Of a DNA stretch of 5,165 nt, positions 1-5,146 are shown piece after piece. The notes under the pieces were generated by a model. It was not told where the DNA came from. It searched no databases and saw only the letters and a program-made list of their open reading frames with translations. Source of the DNA: Treponema sp. (GTDB lineage Bacteria > Spirochaetota > Spirochaetia > Treponematales > Breznakiellaceae); contig JAITON010000066.1 of NCBI GenBank assembly GCA_031289935.1, forward strand, positions 1 to 5,165, read 5' to 3'. The position numbers and the translations under genes are program-made. Position 1 is the first letter of the stretch; every line of letters starts with the position of its first letter.

Positions 1-738
1 GATAAGACGGTCCAGGGAGGGGCCCGCCGCCACGAGGAGCGCCGGAATATCCCCCGGCAGGATTCCCTCAAGGCCCCGGAGCCCCGGAATGTCCCGGATA
101 CTCCCCAGATTGGCCGCCAGGTTCCGTACCCAGCGCTTCCCGAAGCGGGCCAGGGTCGCCCGGTTCACTTCGTCCTTGGCGGTCCAGGCGCCGATATGCC
201 GCTCCGCTTCGGCGTACCAGTCTGCGTCGAGCTGCATCAGGGCCCGGTTCCTGAGCAGGGCGCTCTTCCCCGGCGCGCGCCCGGAGACCGCCCCCAGGAC
301 CCCGGTGAGCCCCGAAGGCTCCCCCCCCAGGACAAAGATAAGCCGGCCCCTGCGCAGAAAATCCCGGAGCTCCCGGCTTTCCAGGGCCTTTCTGAGTATT
401 GCCTTTCGCCGTTCTACGATGATGATGGGCCGCTGGGGGGCAAGTTCCGATGCCGCAGAGGCGGCGTAGCCCAGGCCGAAGCCCAGGACAATGACCGGCC
501 CGGACGCCCCGGCCAGCGCGGCCTCCGCCAGCGCGGCCTCCGCCAGCCGCCGGCCCTCACGGTCCGGGTCCCGGGGCGAGTGGACGTGGAGGCCTTCCGC
601 CCTCAGGTTCGGTTCCCCGGTCCCCGCCGCCTCGACCCGGAGCTCCGGGCCCTCCTCATCATCATGTGCCAGAAGCTGCTCTGCCAGGCCCGGATAACAT
701 TCCCGGACCACCGCCAGGTTAGTTTCCCAAAACCCCAT
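1..738 (-). CDS. DUF115 / MAF_flag10 (MptE-like) protein, 3' end beyond the window
   Basis: An open frame starts at ATG 738-736 and stays open for 246 codons to the first base of the window, so the C-terminal part is missing. The start is supported by GGAG at 748-745, six bases upstream, and by a gap of only 3 bases after the ftsI stop (TAG 744-742). Residues 82-91 (VIVLGFGLGY) form a glycine-rich, nucleotide-binding-like turn. Residues 202-211 (RWVRNLAANL) followed by 232-243 (PALLVAAGPSLD) look like the beginning of the DUF115/MAF_flag10 domain, whose hallmark is a GPSLD-type loop. Known relatives include archaeal MptE (6-hydroxymethylpterin pyrophosphokinase) and the Campylobacter/Helicobacter Maf proteins, which are needed to put nonulosonic acids on flagellin. 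Which role applies here is not visible, and the catalytic region lies mostly outside the window. Residues 66-75 carry a small LAEAA duplication. Family assignment is fairly firm; function is open. Confidence 0.8.
   Translation of the reverse strand, partial: MGFWETNLAVVRECYPGLAEQLLAHDDEEGPELRVEAAGTGEPNLRAEGLHVHSPRDPDREGRRLAEAALAEAALAGASGPVIVLGFGLGYAASAASELAPQRPIIIVERRKAILRKALESRELRDFLRRGRLIFVLGGEPSGLTGVLGAVSGRAPGKSALLRNRALMQLDADWYAEAERHIGAWTAKDEVNRATLARFGKRWVRNLAANLGSIRDIPGLRGLEGILPGDIPALLVAAGPSLDRLI
512..547. repeat. 15-bp in-frame tandem duplication inside the DUF115 gene
   Basis: GCCAGCGCGGCCTCC occurs at 512-526 and again, identically, at 527-541, followed by a partial GCCAGC at 542-547. 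Read on the minus strand it encodes a doubled LAEAA (residues 66-75) just before the glycine-rich strand. Because 15 is a multiple of 3, the duplication keeps the frame, and it probably only lengthens a surface helix. Confidence 0.85.
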
Positions 739-741
739 GCC

Positions 742-2613
742 CTACTCCAGCTCCAGAACGATTACCGTATCCGGCTCCAGGGGCGTACCGGGGCTGGGGC
801 TCTGGCGGCGGACCCAGCCGTCGCCATTTATCTGGATCAGGAGATCGTCCCGGAGGACCAGGGGCAGGAGTTCCCGCTTGGAGTAACCGGTAAGGTCGGG
901 CATCAGTTCCGCGATCTCCGGGCTCCTTACCAGGGGGATGCTCACCTGGCCGCTGTGGCTCACCTGGGGGTTCCGGCCCCGGGGAATGCCCAGATAGTCG
1001 ATCAGGGCCTCGGCGGCCTCCCGGATCGGGGGCGCGGCGATCCGGCCCCCCAGGAACTCACCCTGAGGCTTTATAATCACCAGGTAGAGCACCAGGGAAG
1101 GGGAGTCCGCCGGCAGCAAGGCTATGCAGCTTGCGATAAAATCACTGCTCGAATAGCCGTTGGTTTCGGGGTCAATGATCTGGGCCGTGCCGGTCTTGAC
1201 CGCCAGGGACAGGTCCGCCACATTGGCCCGCCAGCCCGTGCCGATATCACTGGTTACCGCCTCCATGTAGGAGCGCATGAGCCGGGCCGTTTCCGCCTTC
1301 AGCACCCGGCGCGGTTCGGCGGCTTCCCAAGCCGTGCTGGTCTTCCCGTCCGGCGACACGATACGGGACACCAGATGGGGCTGTACCAGGATGCCGTCGT
1401 TGGCAATGGCCGTGGCCGCCTGGAGCATCTGTAGGGCCGAGACCCCGATCTCCTGGCCCATGGCGATGGTGGGCTTGGACCGGGCCGACCAGGTATCCGC
1501 CGGCATGAGGAAGCCCGCAGTTTCCCCCGGAACCCCCGCGCCGGTCCGGGCGCCGAAGCCGAAGTCCCGCAGGACCCCGGAGAACTCAGTGCTCCCCAGA
1601 TGGTCCGCCGCATAGGCCGCCCCGGCGTTGCAGGAATAGATGATGATGTCCCGGGCGGTTACCGCGCCGTGGGCCGCCAGGCAGTTGATAACCACCTTTT
1701 CACCCAGGTTGGTGGTATGCTCGTAATGGCCGTTGCAGACAAAGATGGTTTCCCCGGAAATGACCCCGGAATTCATCAGGGCCGCCAGGGAAAAGATCTT
1801 AAAGACCGATCCCGGTTCGTATGCCCAGATGGCCGGCCGGTCCATGCGGGTCTCCGAGCTGGAGGAACGTATTTCGTTGGGATCATAGTTCGGCAAAGAA
1901 GCCGAACCCAGGACTTCCCCGGACCGGGGGTCCATGGCCGTGAACATCACCGCTTCGGCCTGGCTTTCCTCCATAATCCGGCCCGCAATGTCCTCCAGGA
2001 TATACTGGACGTTGACGTCGATGGTCAGGACCACATCGCTGCCGTTCCGTCCCGCCGGGGACAGGGTGGATTCGAACGCGTATTCAATACCCCCCAGTCC
2101 CGTGTTATCGTCCCCCACAAAGCCCACAATCTGGCTGGCCAGACGTTTTTCCGGGTAGATCCGCCCCATCACGGGCTCAATACCGATACCCCGGAACTTT
2201 TCCCGGTCCCGGACCTGCTCCACCGCCCGGATCGTGGACTGGTCCACCTGTTTTTTCAGGTAGACAAAATCGCTGGCCGATCCCGTGATCCGGGCCTCCA
2301 GTTCCCCGCTCTCTATCTCCAGCACCGGAGCCAGGGCCCGGCAGAGGGCCCCCAGGTCGGTTATCTCGGGCCGCCACACGCTGATATTGGCCAGCCGGGT
2401 TTGCAGGGCCAGAATCCTGCCGTTCCGGTCCAGGATAGAGCCCCGTTCAGTGAGCTCCCGGGGAGGGTTCAACTGGCCCCCCTCCAGGGGATTAAAGGCC
2501 AGGTAGGCGTAGCGGAACAGCACCCCCAGGGCCGCCACCAAAAAGAAGGAGACAAAGATGAGAAACCGGACATTAAGCCGGGGGGGCTGTCTGTTTGATT
2601 CGTCTTTATTCAT
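742..2613 (-). CDS. ftsI: Class B penicillin-binding protein (FtsI/PBP3 type) with C-terminal PASTA domain
   Basis: This is a D,D-transpeptidase that cross-links peptidoglycan stem peptides, probably at the division septum, anchored in the inner membrane with its catalytic part outside. The 623 residues show a short cytoplasmic tail (1-15), one membrane helix (about 17-40), and the class B signature RGSILDRNG (57-65) opening the non-penicillin-binding domain. The transpeptidase domain (about 222-540) carries all three penicillin-binding motifs: SVFK (269-272, nucleophile Ser269), SCN (327-329) and KTGT (473-476). FGFGARTGAGVPGE (351-364) and GQEIGVSALQ (386-395) are further class B landmarks. 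The tail from about 564 to 623 resembles one PASTA domain. Length is usual for FtsI. The ATG overlaps the lepB stop as ATGA. Assignment to FtsI rather than an elongation PBP2 (MrdA) rests on the overall pattern and the PASTA tail; no mraW, ftsL or mur genes flank it, so the division role is inferred. Confidence 0.9.
   Translation of the reverse strand: MNKDESNRQPPRLNVRFLIFVSFFLVAALGVLFRYAYLAFNPLEGGQLNPPRELTERGSILDRNGRILALQTRLANISVWRPEITDLGALCRALAPVLEIESGELEARITGSASDFVYLKKQVDQSTIRAVEQVRDREKFRGIGIEPVMGRIYPEKRLASQIVGFVGDDNTGLGGIEYAFESTLSPAGRNGSDVVLTIDVNVQYILEDIAGRIMEESQAEAVMFTAMDPRSGEVLGSASLPNYDPNEIRSSSSETRMDRPAIWAYEPGSVFKIFSLAALMNSGVISGETIFVCNGHYEHTTNLGEKVVINCLAAHGAVTARDIIIYSCNAGAAYAADHLGSTEFSGVLRDFGFGARTGAGVPGETAGFLMPADTWSARSKPTIAMGQEIGVSALQMLQAATAIANDGILVQPHLVSRIVSPDGKTSTAWEAAEPRRVLKAETARLMRSYMEAVTSDIGTGWRANVADLSLAVKTGTAQIIDPETNGYSSSDFIASCIALLPADSPSLVLYLVIIKPQGEFLGGRIAAPPIREAAEALIDYLGIPRGRNPQVSHSGQVSIPLVRSPEIAELMPDLTGYSKRELLPLVLRDDLLIQINGDGWVRRQSPSPGTPLEPDTVIVLELE
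745..748 (-). promoter_or_regulatory. Ribosome binding site of the DUF115 gene
   Basis: GGAG on the minus strand lies inside the last codons of ftsI, six bases before the ATG at 738-736. It fixes this start and points to translation coupled to ftsI. Confidence 0.6.
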
Positions 2614-3005
2614 TTGACTCCCAGCGCCTTCCCCAAAATGCTCTCCGCTGATACCGGGCCGTAGGACCGGGAGTCGTAAGATTCGTCCCCATTATCGCCC
2701 AGGACATAGACTTTTCCCTCCCTTGTAAGCGCGGTACAGCGTTTAACCGCCTGCTGCCCGCCGGGGCTGATGAAGACCACCACATCCCCCACTGCGGGCC
2801 CGGCCCAGCGGACCAGGTAGCTGTCCGCGCCGGGGAGTCTGATCCCGTAGGCCCTCCGGTCCAGCAGTACCACGGCGCCGGGACTGAGCGCCGGCAGCAT
2901 GGAACGGCCCTCCACGATCATAAAATCAACGAGAAAACCCTTAATCAAGAGGGCCGCCGCAAAGGCCCCCAGCACGGCCAAAAATGTCTTCCCTTCAGCT
3001 TTCAT
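2610..3005 (-). CDS. lepB: Minimal signal peptidase I (S26 family)
   Basis: This is a membrane-bound serine peptidase that removes signal peptides from exported proteins on the outer face of the inner membrane. One hydrophobic helix (about residues 8-29) precedes GRSMLP (33-38), which holds the nucleophile Ser35. Box C is GDVVVF (73-78), and VKR at 87-89 supplies the general-base Lys88. Box E is GDNGDESYDSRSYGPV (103-118). All catalytic parts are present, yet the protein is only 131 residues, against roughly 180-320 for usual type I enzymes. The stretch between Lys88 and GDN is about 14 residues, so the accessory beta-rich domain is essentially absent. The last codons overlap ftsI by 4 bases. 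The ATG at 3005-3003 has no Shine-Dalgarno and sits just after a good -10 box. A start at TTG codon 9 (2981-2979), preceded by GAAGGGAAG, is possible and would keep most of the helix. A specialised S26 relative is the alternative to a general LepB. Confidence 0.85.
   Translation of the reverse strand: MKAEGKTFLAVLGAFAAALLIKGFLVDFMIVEGRSMLPALSPGAVVLLDRRAYGIRLPGADSYLVRWAGPAVGDVVVFISPGGQQAVKRCTALTREGKVYVLGDNGDESYDSRSYGPVSAESILGKALGVK
2618..2622 (-). promoter_or_regulatory. Ribosome binding site of ftsI inside lepB
   Basis: GGGAG on the minus strand lies in the last codons of lepB, four bases before the ftsI ATG at 2613-2611. Together with the ATGA stop/start overlap (2613-2610) it supports translational coupling of the two genes. 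Confidence 0.6.
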
Positions 3006-3006
3006 G

Positions 3007-3035
3007 AGTATAATGATAATCAGAAATAATGTCGA
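3007..3035 (-). promoter_or_regulatory. Predicted sigma-70 promoter of the lepB-ftsI-DUF115 operon
   Basis: Read on the minus strand, TCGACA (3035-3030) and TATACT (3012-3007) are separated by 17 bases. Each box matches consensus at five of six positions. Transcription would begin near 3000, which is inside the apparent lepB frame, a few bases after its first ATG. Either the gene starts at a later codon, or the true start of transcription is elsewhere. Confidence 0.5.
3009..3014 (+). promoter_or_regulatory. Predicted -10 box of the M23 peptidase gene
   Basis: A perfect TATAAT on the plus strand would place the transcript start near 3021, about 27 bases before the ATG at 3048. No convincing -35 box is seen 16-18 bases upstream (the region around 2986-2991 reads GTCTTC). 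The box shares its TATA core (3009-3012) with the leftward -10 box. No Shine-Dalgarno sequence follows before 3048. Confidence 0.4.
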
Positions 3036-3047
3036 TAAACTAGTATC

Positions 3048-4358
3048 ATGATCGAATCAACCATGGTCCAACACGTCGAGCGCCGCAAGTCCCTGTCCCG
3101 TCAAGGCCGGAGCTATGCTTCCCCCAATTTTATTGACCAGATCCGCCAGGCTCCGGCCCATAAGCGGCATCCTTTACGGCTCAAGAACGCGGCCCGCCGC
3201 CGGCCCGCCCCCCTGGAACGGGAGACGGAGGATTTCCAGCCCTTCAGTCTGAAAAAGACCCTGGAAGAACTCCGCCGGAGACCCGGGCGCCCGGAAAATC
3301 CCGGAAACGTCCGGCCCTTCAAGGTTCCCGGCGCCCTTCCCCAGGCGCCGAAGCCCAGGCCCGCCCCCCCAAGACCGGTATCCCTCAAGAGAATCTCCCC
3401 CAAGATGATCCTGTTGCCCGCCGCGGCCCTGGCAATCCTGTTCCTGCTCCGGGGCGGCGTCAGCTTCTACGACTACTTTCCCCTGGGGATTGACGCCATC
3501 AGCGCCGCCGCCGATTCCGGGTTATCTCTGGAAATGGCCTCCTATGCAGGCCTCATGAACGGCCCGGACGCCCAGAGCGCAGCCCTGAGCGCAGCCCAGA
3601 GCGAAGATATCCCCCTGGACCTGGTGGAAAGCTTCGCCTGGATTTCCTACACCGTTAAGAAAGGCGAAACCGTGTCCCAGATCGCCTCGGACCACGGCCT
3701 TTCCTGGGACGCCGTCATCGCCGCCAACGGCCTGACCAATGTCCGCAGCCTCCGGGAAGGCCAGATTCTCCGGCTCCCCAACATGGACGGCATCCCTTAC
3801 GAGGTTAAGCGGGGCGACAGCCTGGAAAAGATAGCCACCGCCATGGCCGTTCCCCTGGAGGTCATCCTGGATGCCAATGAAATCGAAAGCGACTCCCTCG
3901 CGGCGGGAATCACCCTCTTTATCCCCGGCGCCCGCATGAAGACCGATGAGCTTAAGCTGGCCCTGGGCGAACTCTTTATCTATCCCCTAAGCAGCTACCG
4001 TCTCTCCAGCTCCTTCGGCTGGCGGACCGATCCCATCAGCGGGGCCTGGCGGAACCACACCGGGATAGACCTGGCCGCCCCCACGGGCACCACCGTCAAG
4101 GCCGCCCAGAGCGGGACCGTCTCTTCCACGGGCTACAACGCCACCTACGGCAACTTTATCATCATGAGCCATAGCGGCCAGTATCAGACCATGTATGCCC
4201 ATTTAAGCAAGATTTCGGTCAAGCAGGGCGCCTATGTCTACCAGGGAGCGAAGATCGGCGAAGTCGGCAGCACGGGTTACAGTACCGGCCCTCATCTGCA
4301 CTTTTCGGTGTACAAGAATAGCAAAGCGGTCAACCCCCTGGATTATCTTAGCAAGTGA
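3048..4358 (+). CDS. Membrane-anchored LysM-LysM-M23 peptidoglycan endopeptidase
   Basis: The product is predicted to cut peptide cross-links in peptidoglycan. Residues 1-114 are a basic, Arg- and Pro-rich cytoplasmic tail, for example PKPRPAPPRP at 101-110. One membrane helix spans about 119-136. Two LysM domains follow (about 199-244, starting ISYTVKKGE, and about 249-293, starting PYEVKRGD), both expected to bind N-acetylglucosamine chains. The LytM/M23 domain occupies about 312-433. It keeps the zinc ligands His337 and Asp341 (NHTGIDLA) and His418 (of HLH), with catalytic His385 (YAHL) and His416, so it should be active rather than an EnvC/NlpD-like activator. The ATG at 3048 has no ribosome binding site; Met6 at 3063 is an alternative with no better context. 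It diverges from lepB across 42 bases. The tail suggests type II topology with cytoplasmic contacts, an inference. Confidence 0.9.
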   Translation: MIESTMVQHVERRKSLSRQGRSYASPNFIDQIRQAPAHKRHPLRLKNAARRRPAPLERETEDFQPFSLKKTLEELRRRPGRPENPGNVRPFKVPGALPQAPKPRPAPPRPVSLKRISPKMILLPAAALAILFLLRGGVSFYDYFPLGIDAISAAADSGLSLEMASYAGLMNGPDAQSAALSAAQSEDIPLDLVESFAWISYTVKKGETVSQIASDHGLSWDAVIAANGLTNVRSLREGQILRLPNMDGIPYEVKRGDSLEKIATAMAVPLEVILDANEIESDSLAAGITLFIPGARMKTDELKLALGELFIYPLSSYRLSSSFGWRTDPISGAWRNHTGIDLAAPTGTTVKAAQSGTVSSTGYNATYGNFIIMSHSGQYQTMYAHLSKISVKQGAYVYQGAKIGEVGSTGYSTGPHLHFSVYKNSKAVNPLDYLSK

Positions 4359-4381
4359 GCGTATACTGTTGAAACTTGCGG

Positions 4382-4386
4382 GGAGG
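4382..4386 (+). promoter_or_regulatory. Strong ribosome binding site of the 51-codon gene
   Basis: GGAGG lies five bases before ATG 4392 and is the best Shine-Dalgarno on the rightward strand. It also decides between two nearby ATGs, because the one at 4388 reaches a stop after three codons. Confidence 0.7.
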
Positions 4387-4391
4387 AATGG

Positions 4392-4547
4392 ATGCGTAAG
4401 CTGGTACTGGTACTGATTGCCTTTATCGCGGTGGTGACCCTGATCCGGGTCTTTGCCGCCGGGAGTGACGTTGCCGCCGAGAGTAGCGGGATAGAGGCAC
4501 AGGAAGCCGCCCTGGGGCCAGCCCTGGGGCCAGCCCTGGGTTATTAG
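4392..4547 (+). CDS. Small exported or membrane protein, 51 codons, function unknown
   Basis: I do not recognise this protein. It starts at ATG 4392 behind a strong GGAGG, 33 bases after the M23 gene, and ends at TAG 4545-4547. The N-terminus has a positive pair (Arg2, Lys3) followed by a hydrophobic run to about residue 23, then FAAG, as in a signal peptide or single membrane anchor. The rest (24-51) is Ala- and Glu-rich and ends in a repeated LGPA motif (41-50). A TATACT at 4362-4367 might be its own -10 box, but the -35 region is poor, so co-transcription with the M23 gene is more likely. The frame continues open after the TAG into the next ORF, so the two may be one gene interrupted by a nonsense codon. 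The ribosome binding site and signal-like start make translation likely. Confidence 0.6.
   Translation: MRKLVLVLIAFIAVVTLIRVFAAGSDVAAESSGIEAQEAALGPALGPALGY
4509..4540. repeat. 12-bp in-frame tandem repeat at the end of the 51-codon gene
   Basis: GCCCTGGGGCCA is present twice in full (4509-4520 and 4521-4532), followed by GCCCTGGG (4533-4540). It encodes A-L-G-P repeats immediately before the TAG at 4545. Copy-number change would add or remove four residues without shifting the frame. Confidence 0.85.
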
Positions 4548-4550
4548 GCG

Positions 4551-4733
4551 ATGCTCCCCCCTCGAGATACCGGGGACGATAGCTTCGGCCTTATGCTGGA
4601 CCGCGCCTGTGAACGTCTCTGGGAAAAGAAGGTAGAATTATCCCTTGGCCGTATCCGCCGCTACGAGGAACAGCTCAGCAACCTTGAAGCCGAGCTGGAC
4701 GAACTGCTTCGAGCCTACCACCAGGACGCCTGA
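4551..4733 (+). CDS. Small coiled-coil protein, 60 codons, function unknown
   Basis: I do not recognise this protein. ATG 4551 lies three bases after the TAG of the preceding small gene and in the same frame; TGA is at 4731-4733. Residues from about 11 to 56 look helical and highly charged. Ile35, Tyr38, Leu42, Leu45, Leu49 and Leu52 fit a clean a/d heptad pattern of about three turns, so a short coiled coil that dimerises or binds a partner is likely. There is no signal peptide of its own and no good Shine-Dalgarno before 4551, so translation would depend on re-initiation after the upstream stop, or on a start at Met15 (4593). The alternative is that it is the C-terminal half of an exported coiled-coil protein whose gene carries an amber codon. 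The reading frame is chemically sensible, which argues that it was selected as protein. Confidence 0.55.
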   Translation: MLPPRDTGDDSFGLMLDRACERLWEKKVELSLGRIRRYEEQLSNLEAELDELLRAYHQDA

Positions 4734-4800
4734 CTTCTTAACGCATCAAGAGACCCTGACGAAAGACAATCAGCACGCCATACCTTCGCCTTATACAGCG

Positions 4801-4825
4801 CCGCCGGGTCTCCGAGGTCCGGCGG
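4801..4825. repeat. Hairpin A: 7-bp perfect inverted repeat
   Basis: CCGCCGG (4801-4807) and CCGGCGG (4819-4825) are exact reverse complements around an 11-base loop. The right arm also contains GGCGG (4821-4825), which could pair with CCGCC at 4848-4852, so an alternative fold is possible. Confidence 0.6.
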
Positions 4826-4844
4826 TTCTATCTTTGATAGAACC
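4824..4844. terminator. Hairpin B: 9-bp perfect stem, possible terminator
   Basis: GGTTCTATC (4824-4832) and GATAGAACC (4836-4844) are exact reverse complements with a three-base TTT loop. It sits 90 bases after the last rightward stop codon. It lacks a downstream T-run, so any terminator role would need a factor, or else its role is RNA 3'-end protection. GGC (4821-4823) and GCC (4847-4849) could extend the stem with a two-base bulge. Confidence 0.45.
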
Positions 4845-4877
4845 ACGCCGCCCCCTCCTGCGGGACCCGTCATCCCC

Positions 4878-4897
4878 TACCGGGGGGCCGTCCGGTA
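4878..4897. repeat. Hairpin C: 6-bp inverted repeat
   Basis: TACCGG (4878-4883) and CCGGTA (4892-4897) are exact reverse complements around GGGGCCGT. The right arm is the beginning of the motif that recurs after the array, at 5147. Confidence 0.5.
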
Positions 4898-4908
4898 TTG
4901 CGGGCGGT
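4892..4908. repeat. Left copy of a GC-rich motif flanking the array
   Basis: CCGGTATTGCGGGCGGT lies here and recurs at the right window edge with two extra G's. Both copies follow a GGGACCC (4862-4868 on the left, 5138-5144 on the right). Confidence 0.6.
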
Positions 4909-4915
4909 TGTTCTA

Positions 4916-4938
4916 GCTCAACCGCGAAGCGTTTGAGC
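4916..4938. repeat. Hairpin D: 9 paired bases with a GAA loop, just before the array
   Basis: GCTCAA (4916-4921) pairs with TTGAGC (4933-4938), and CGC (4923-4925) pairs with GCG (4929-4931). There is one C/T mismatch between the two stem parts and a GAA loop. It ends two bases before the first 22-bp unit. Confidence 0.55.
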
Positions 4939-4940
4939 AG

Positions 4941-5138
4941 GGGACCAACCAGTTACTCCTTAGGGACCAACCGGTTACTCCCTGAGGACCAACCAGGTAC
5001 TCCCTGGGGACCAACCGGTTACTCCCTGGGGACCAACCAGTTACTCCTTAGGGACCAACCAGTTACTCCTGGGGGACCAACCAGTTAGGACAAAGGACCT
5101 AACCAGTTAGGACAGAGGACCTAACCAGTTACTCCCTG
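4941..5138. repeat. Nine contiguous copies of a 22-bp repeat with a palindromic core
   Basis: Nine units begin at 4941, 4963, 4985, 5007, 5029, 5051, 5073, 5095 and 5117, each exactly 22 bases. Each is an 8-base core AACCRGTT (unit positions 7-14; AACCAGGT in unit 3) joined by a 14-base linker. Cores in units 2 and 4 are the perfect palindrome AACCGGTT. Linkers 1-6 follow ACTCCYTRGGGACC with small changes, and linkers 7-8 are AGGACARAGGACCT. In type-1 units the symmetry extends outward (GGGA at 1-4, TCCC or TCCT at 17-20). There are no unique spacers, so this is not CRISPR. The 22-base spacing puts cores on one face of the helix, which would suit protein binding, but no partner gene is seen. 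A neutral minisatellite is the simplest alternative. Confidence 0.9.
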
Positions 5139-5146
5139 GGACCCGG

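Noticed and set aside
196..1434. Long plus-strand open frame of 412 codons across the DUF115 and ftsI genes
   Set aside because: It is antisense to two genes with clear protein motifs, has no ribosome binding site, and its composition (Gly, Pro, Arg, Gln) is typical of an opposite-strand shadow in GC-rich DNA.
1600..2598. Plus-strand open frame of 332 codons opposite ftsI
   Set aside because: It is fully antisense to the N-terminal and catalytic parts of ftsI and shows no recognisable domain.
4339..4367. Separate promoter for the two small genes (TATACT at 4362-4367)
   Set aside because: The -35 position reads TGGATT, matching consensus at only three of six bases, and the 33-base gap after the M23 gene fits co-transcription.
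4351..4379. Terminator after the M23 gene (GCAAG ... CTTGC)
   Set aside because: Only five paired bases around a 19-base loop and no T-run, directly before a strong ribosome binding site.
4645..5088. Open frame of 147 codons running into the repeat array
   Set aside because: It overlaps the coiled-coil ORF in another frame and lacks a ribosome binding site. The 22-bp unit shifts frame each copy, so the apparent Gly-Pro-Thr repeats are a by-product of the DNA repeat.
4941..5138. CRISPR array
   Set aside because: Units are directly contiguous, with no unique spacers of constant length, and no cas genes are present.
4941..5138. Replication origin with iterons
   Set aside because: The unit length fits iterons, but there is no rep gene, no DnaA-box-like TTATCCACA and no AT-rich unwinding stretch nearby.
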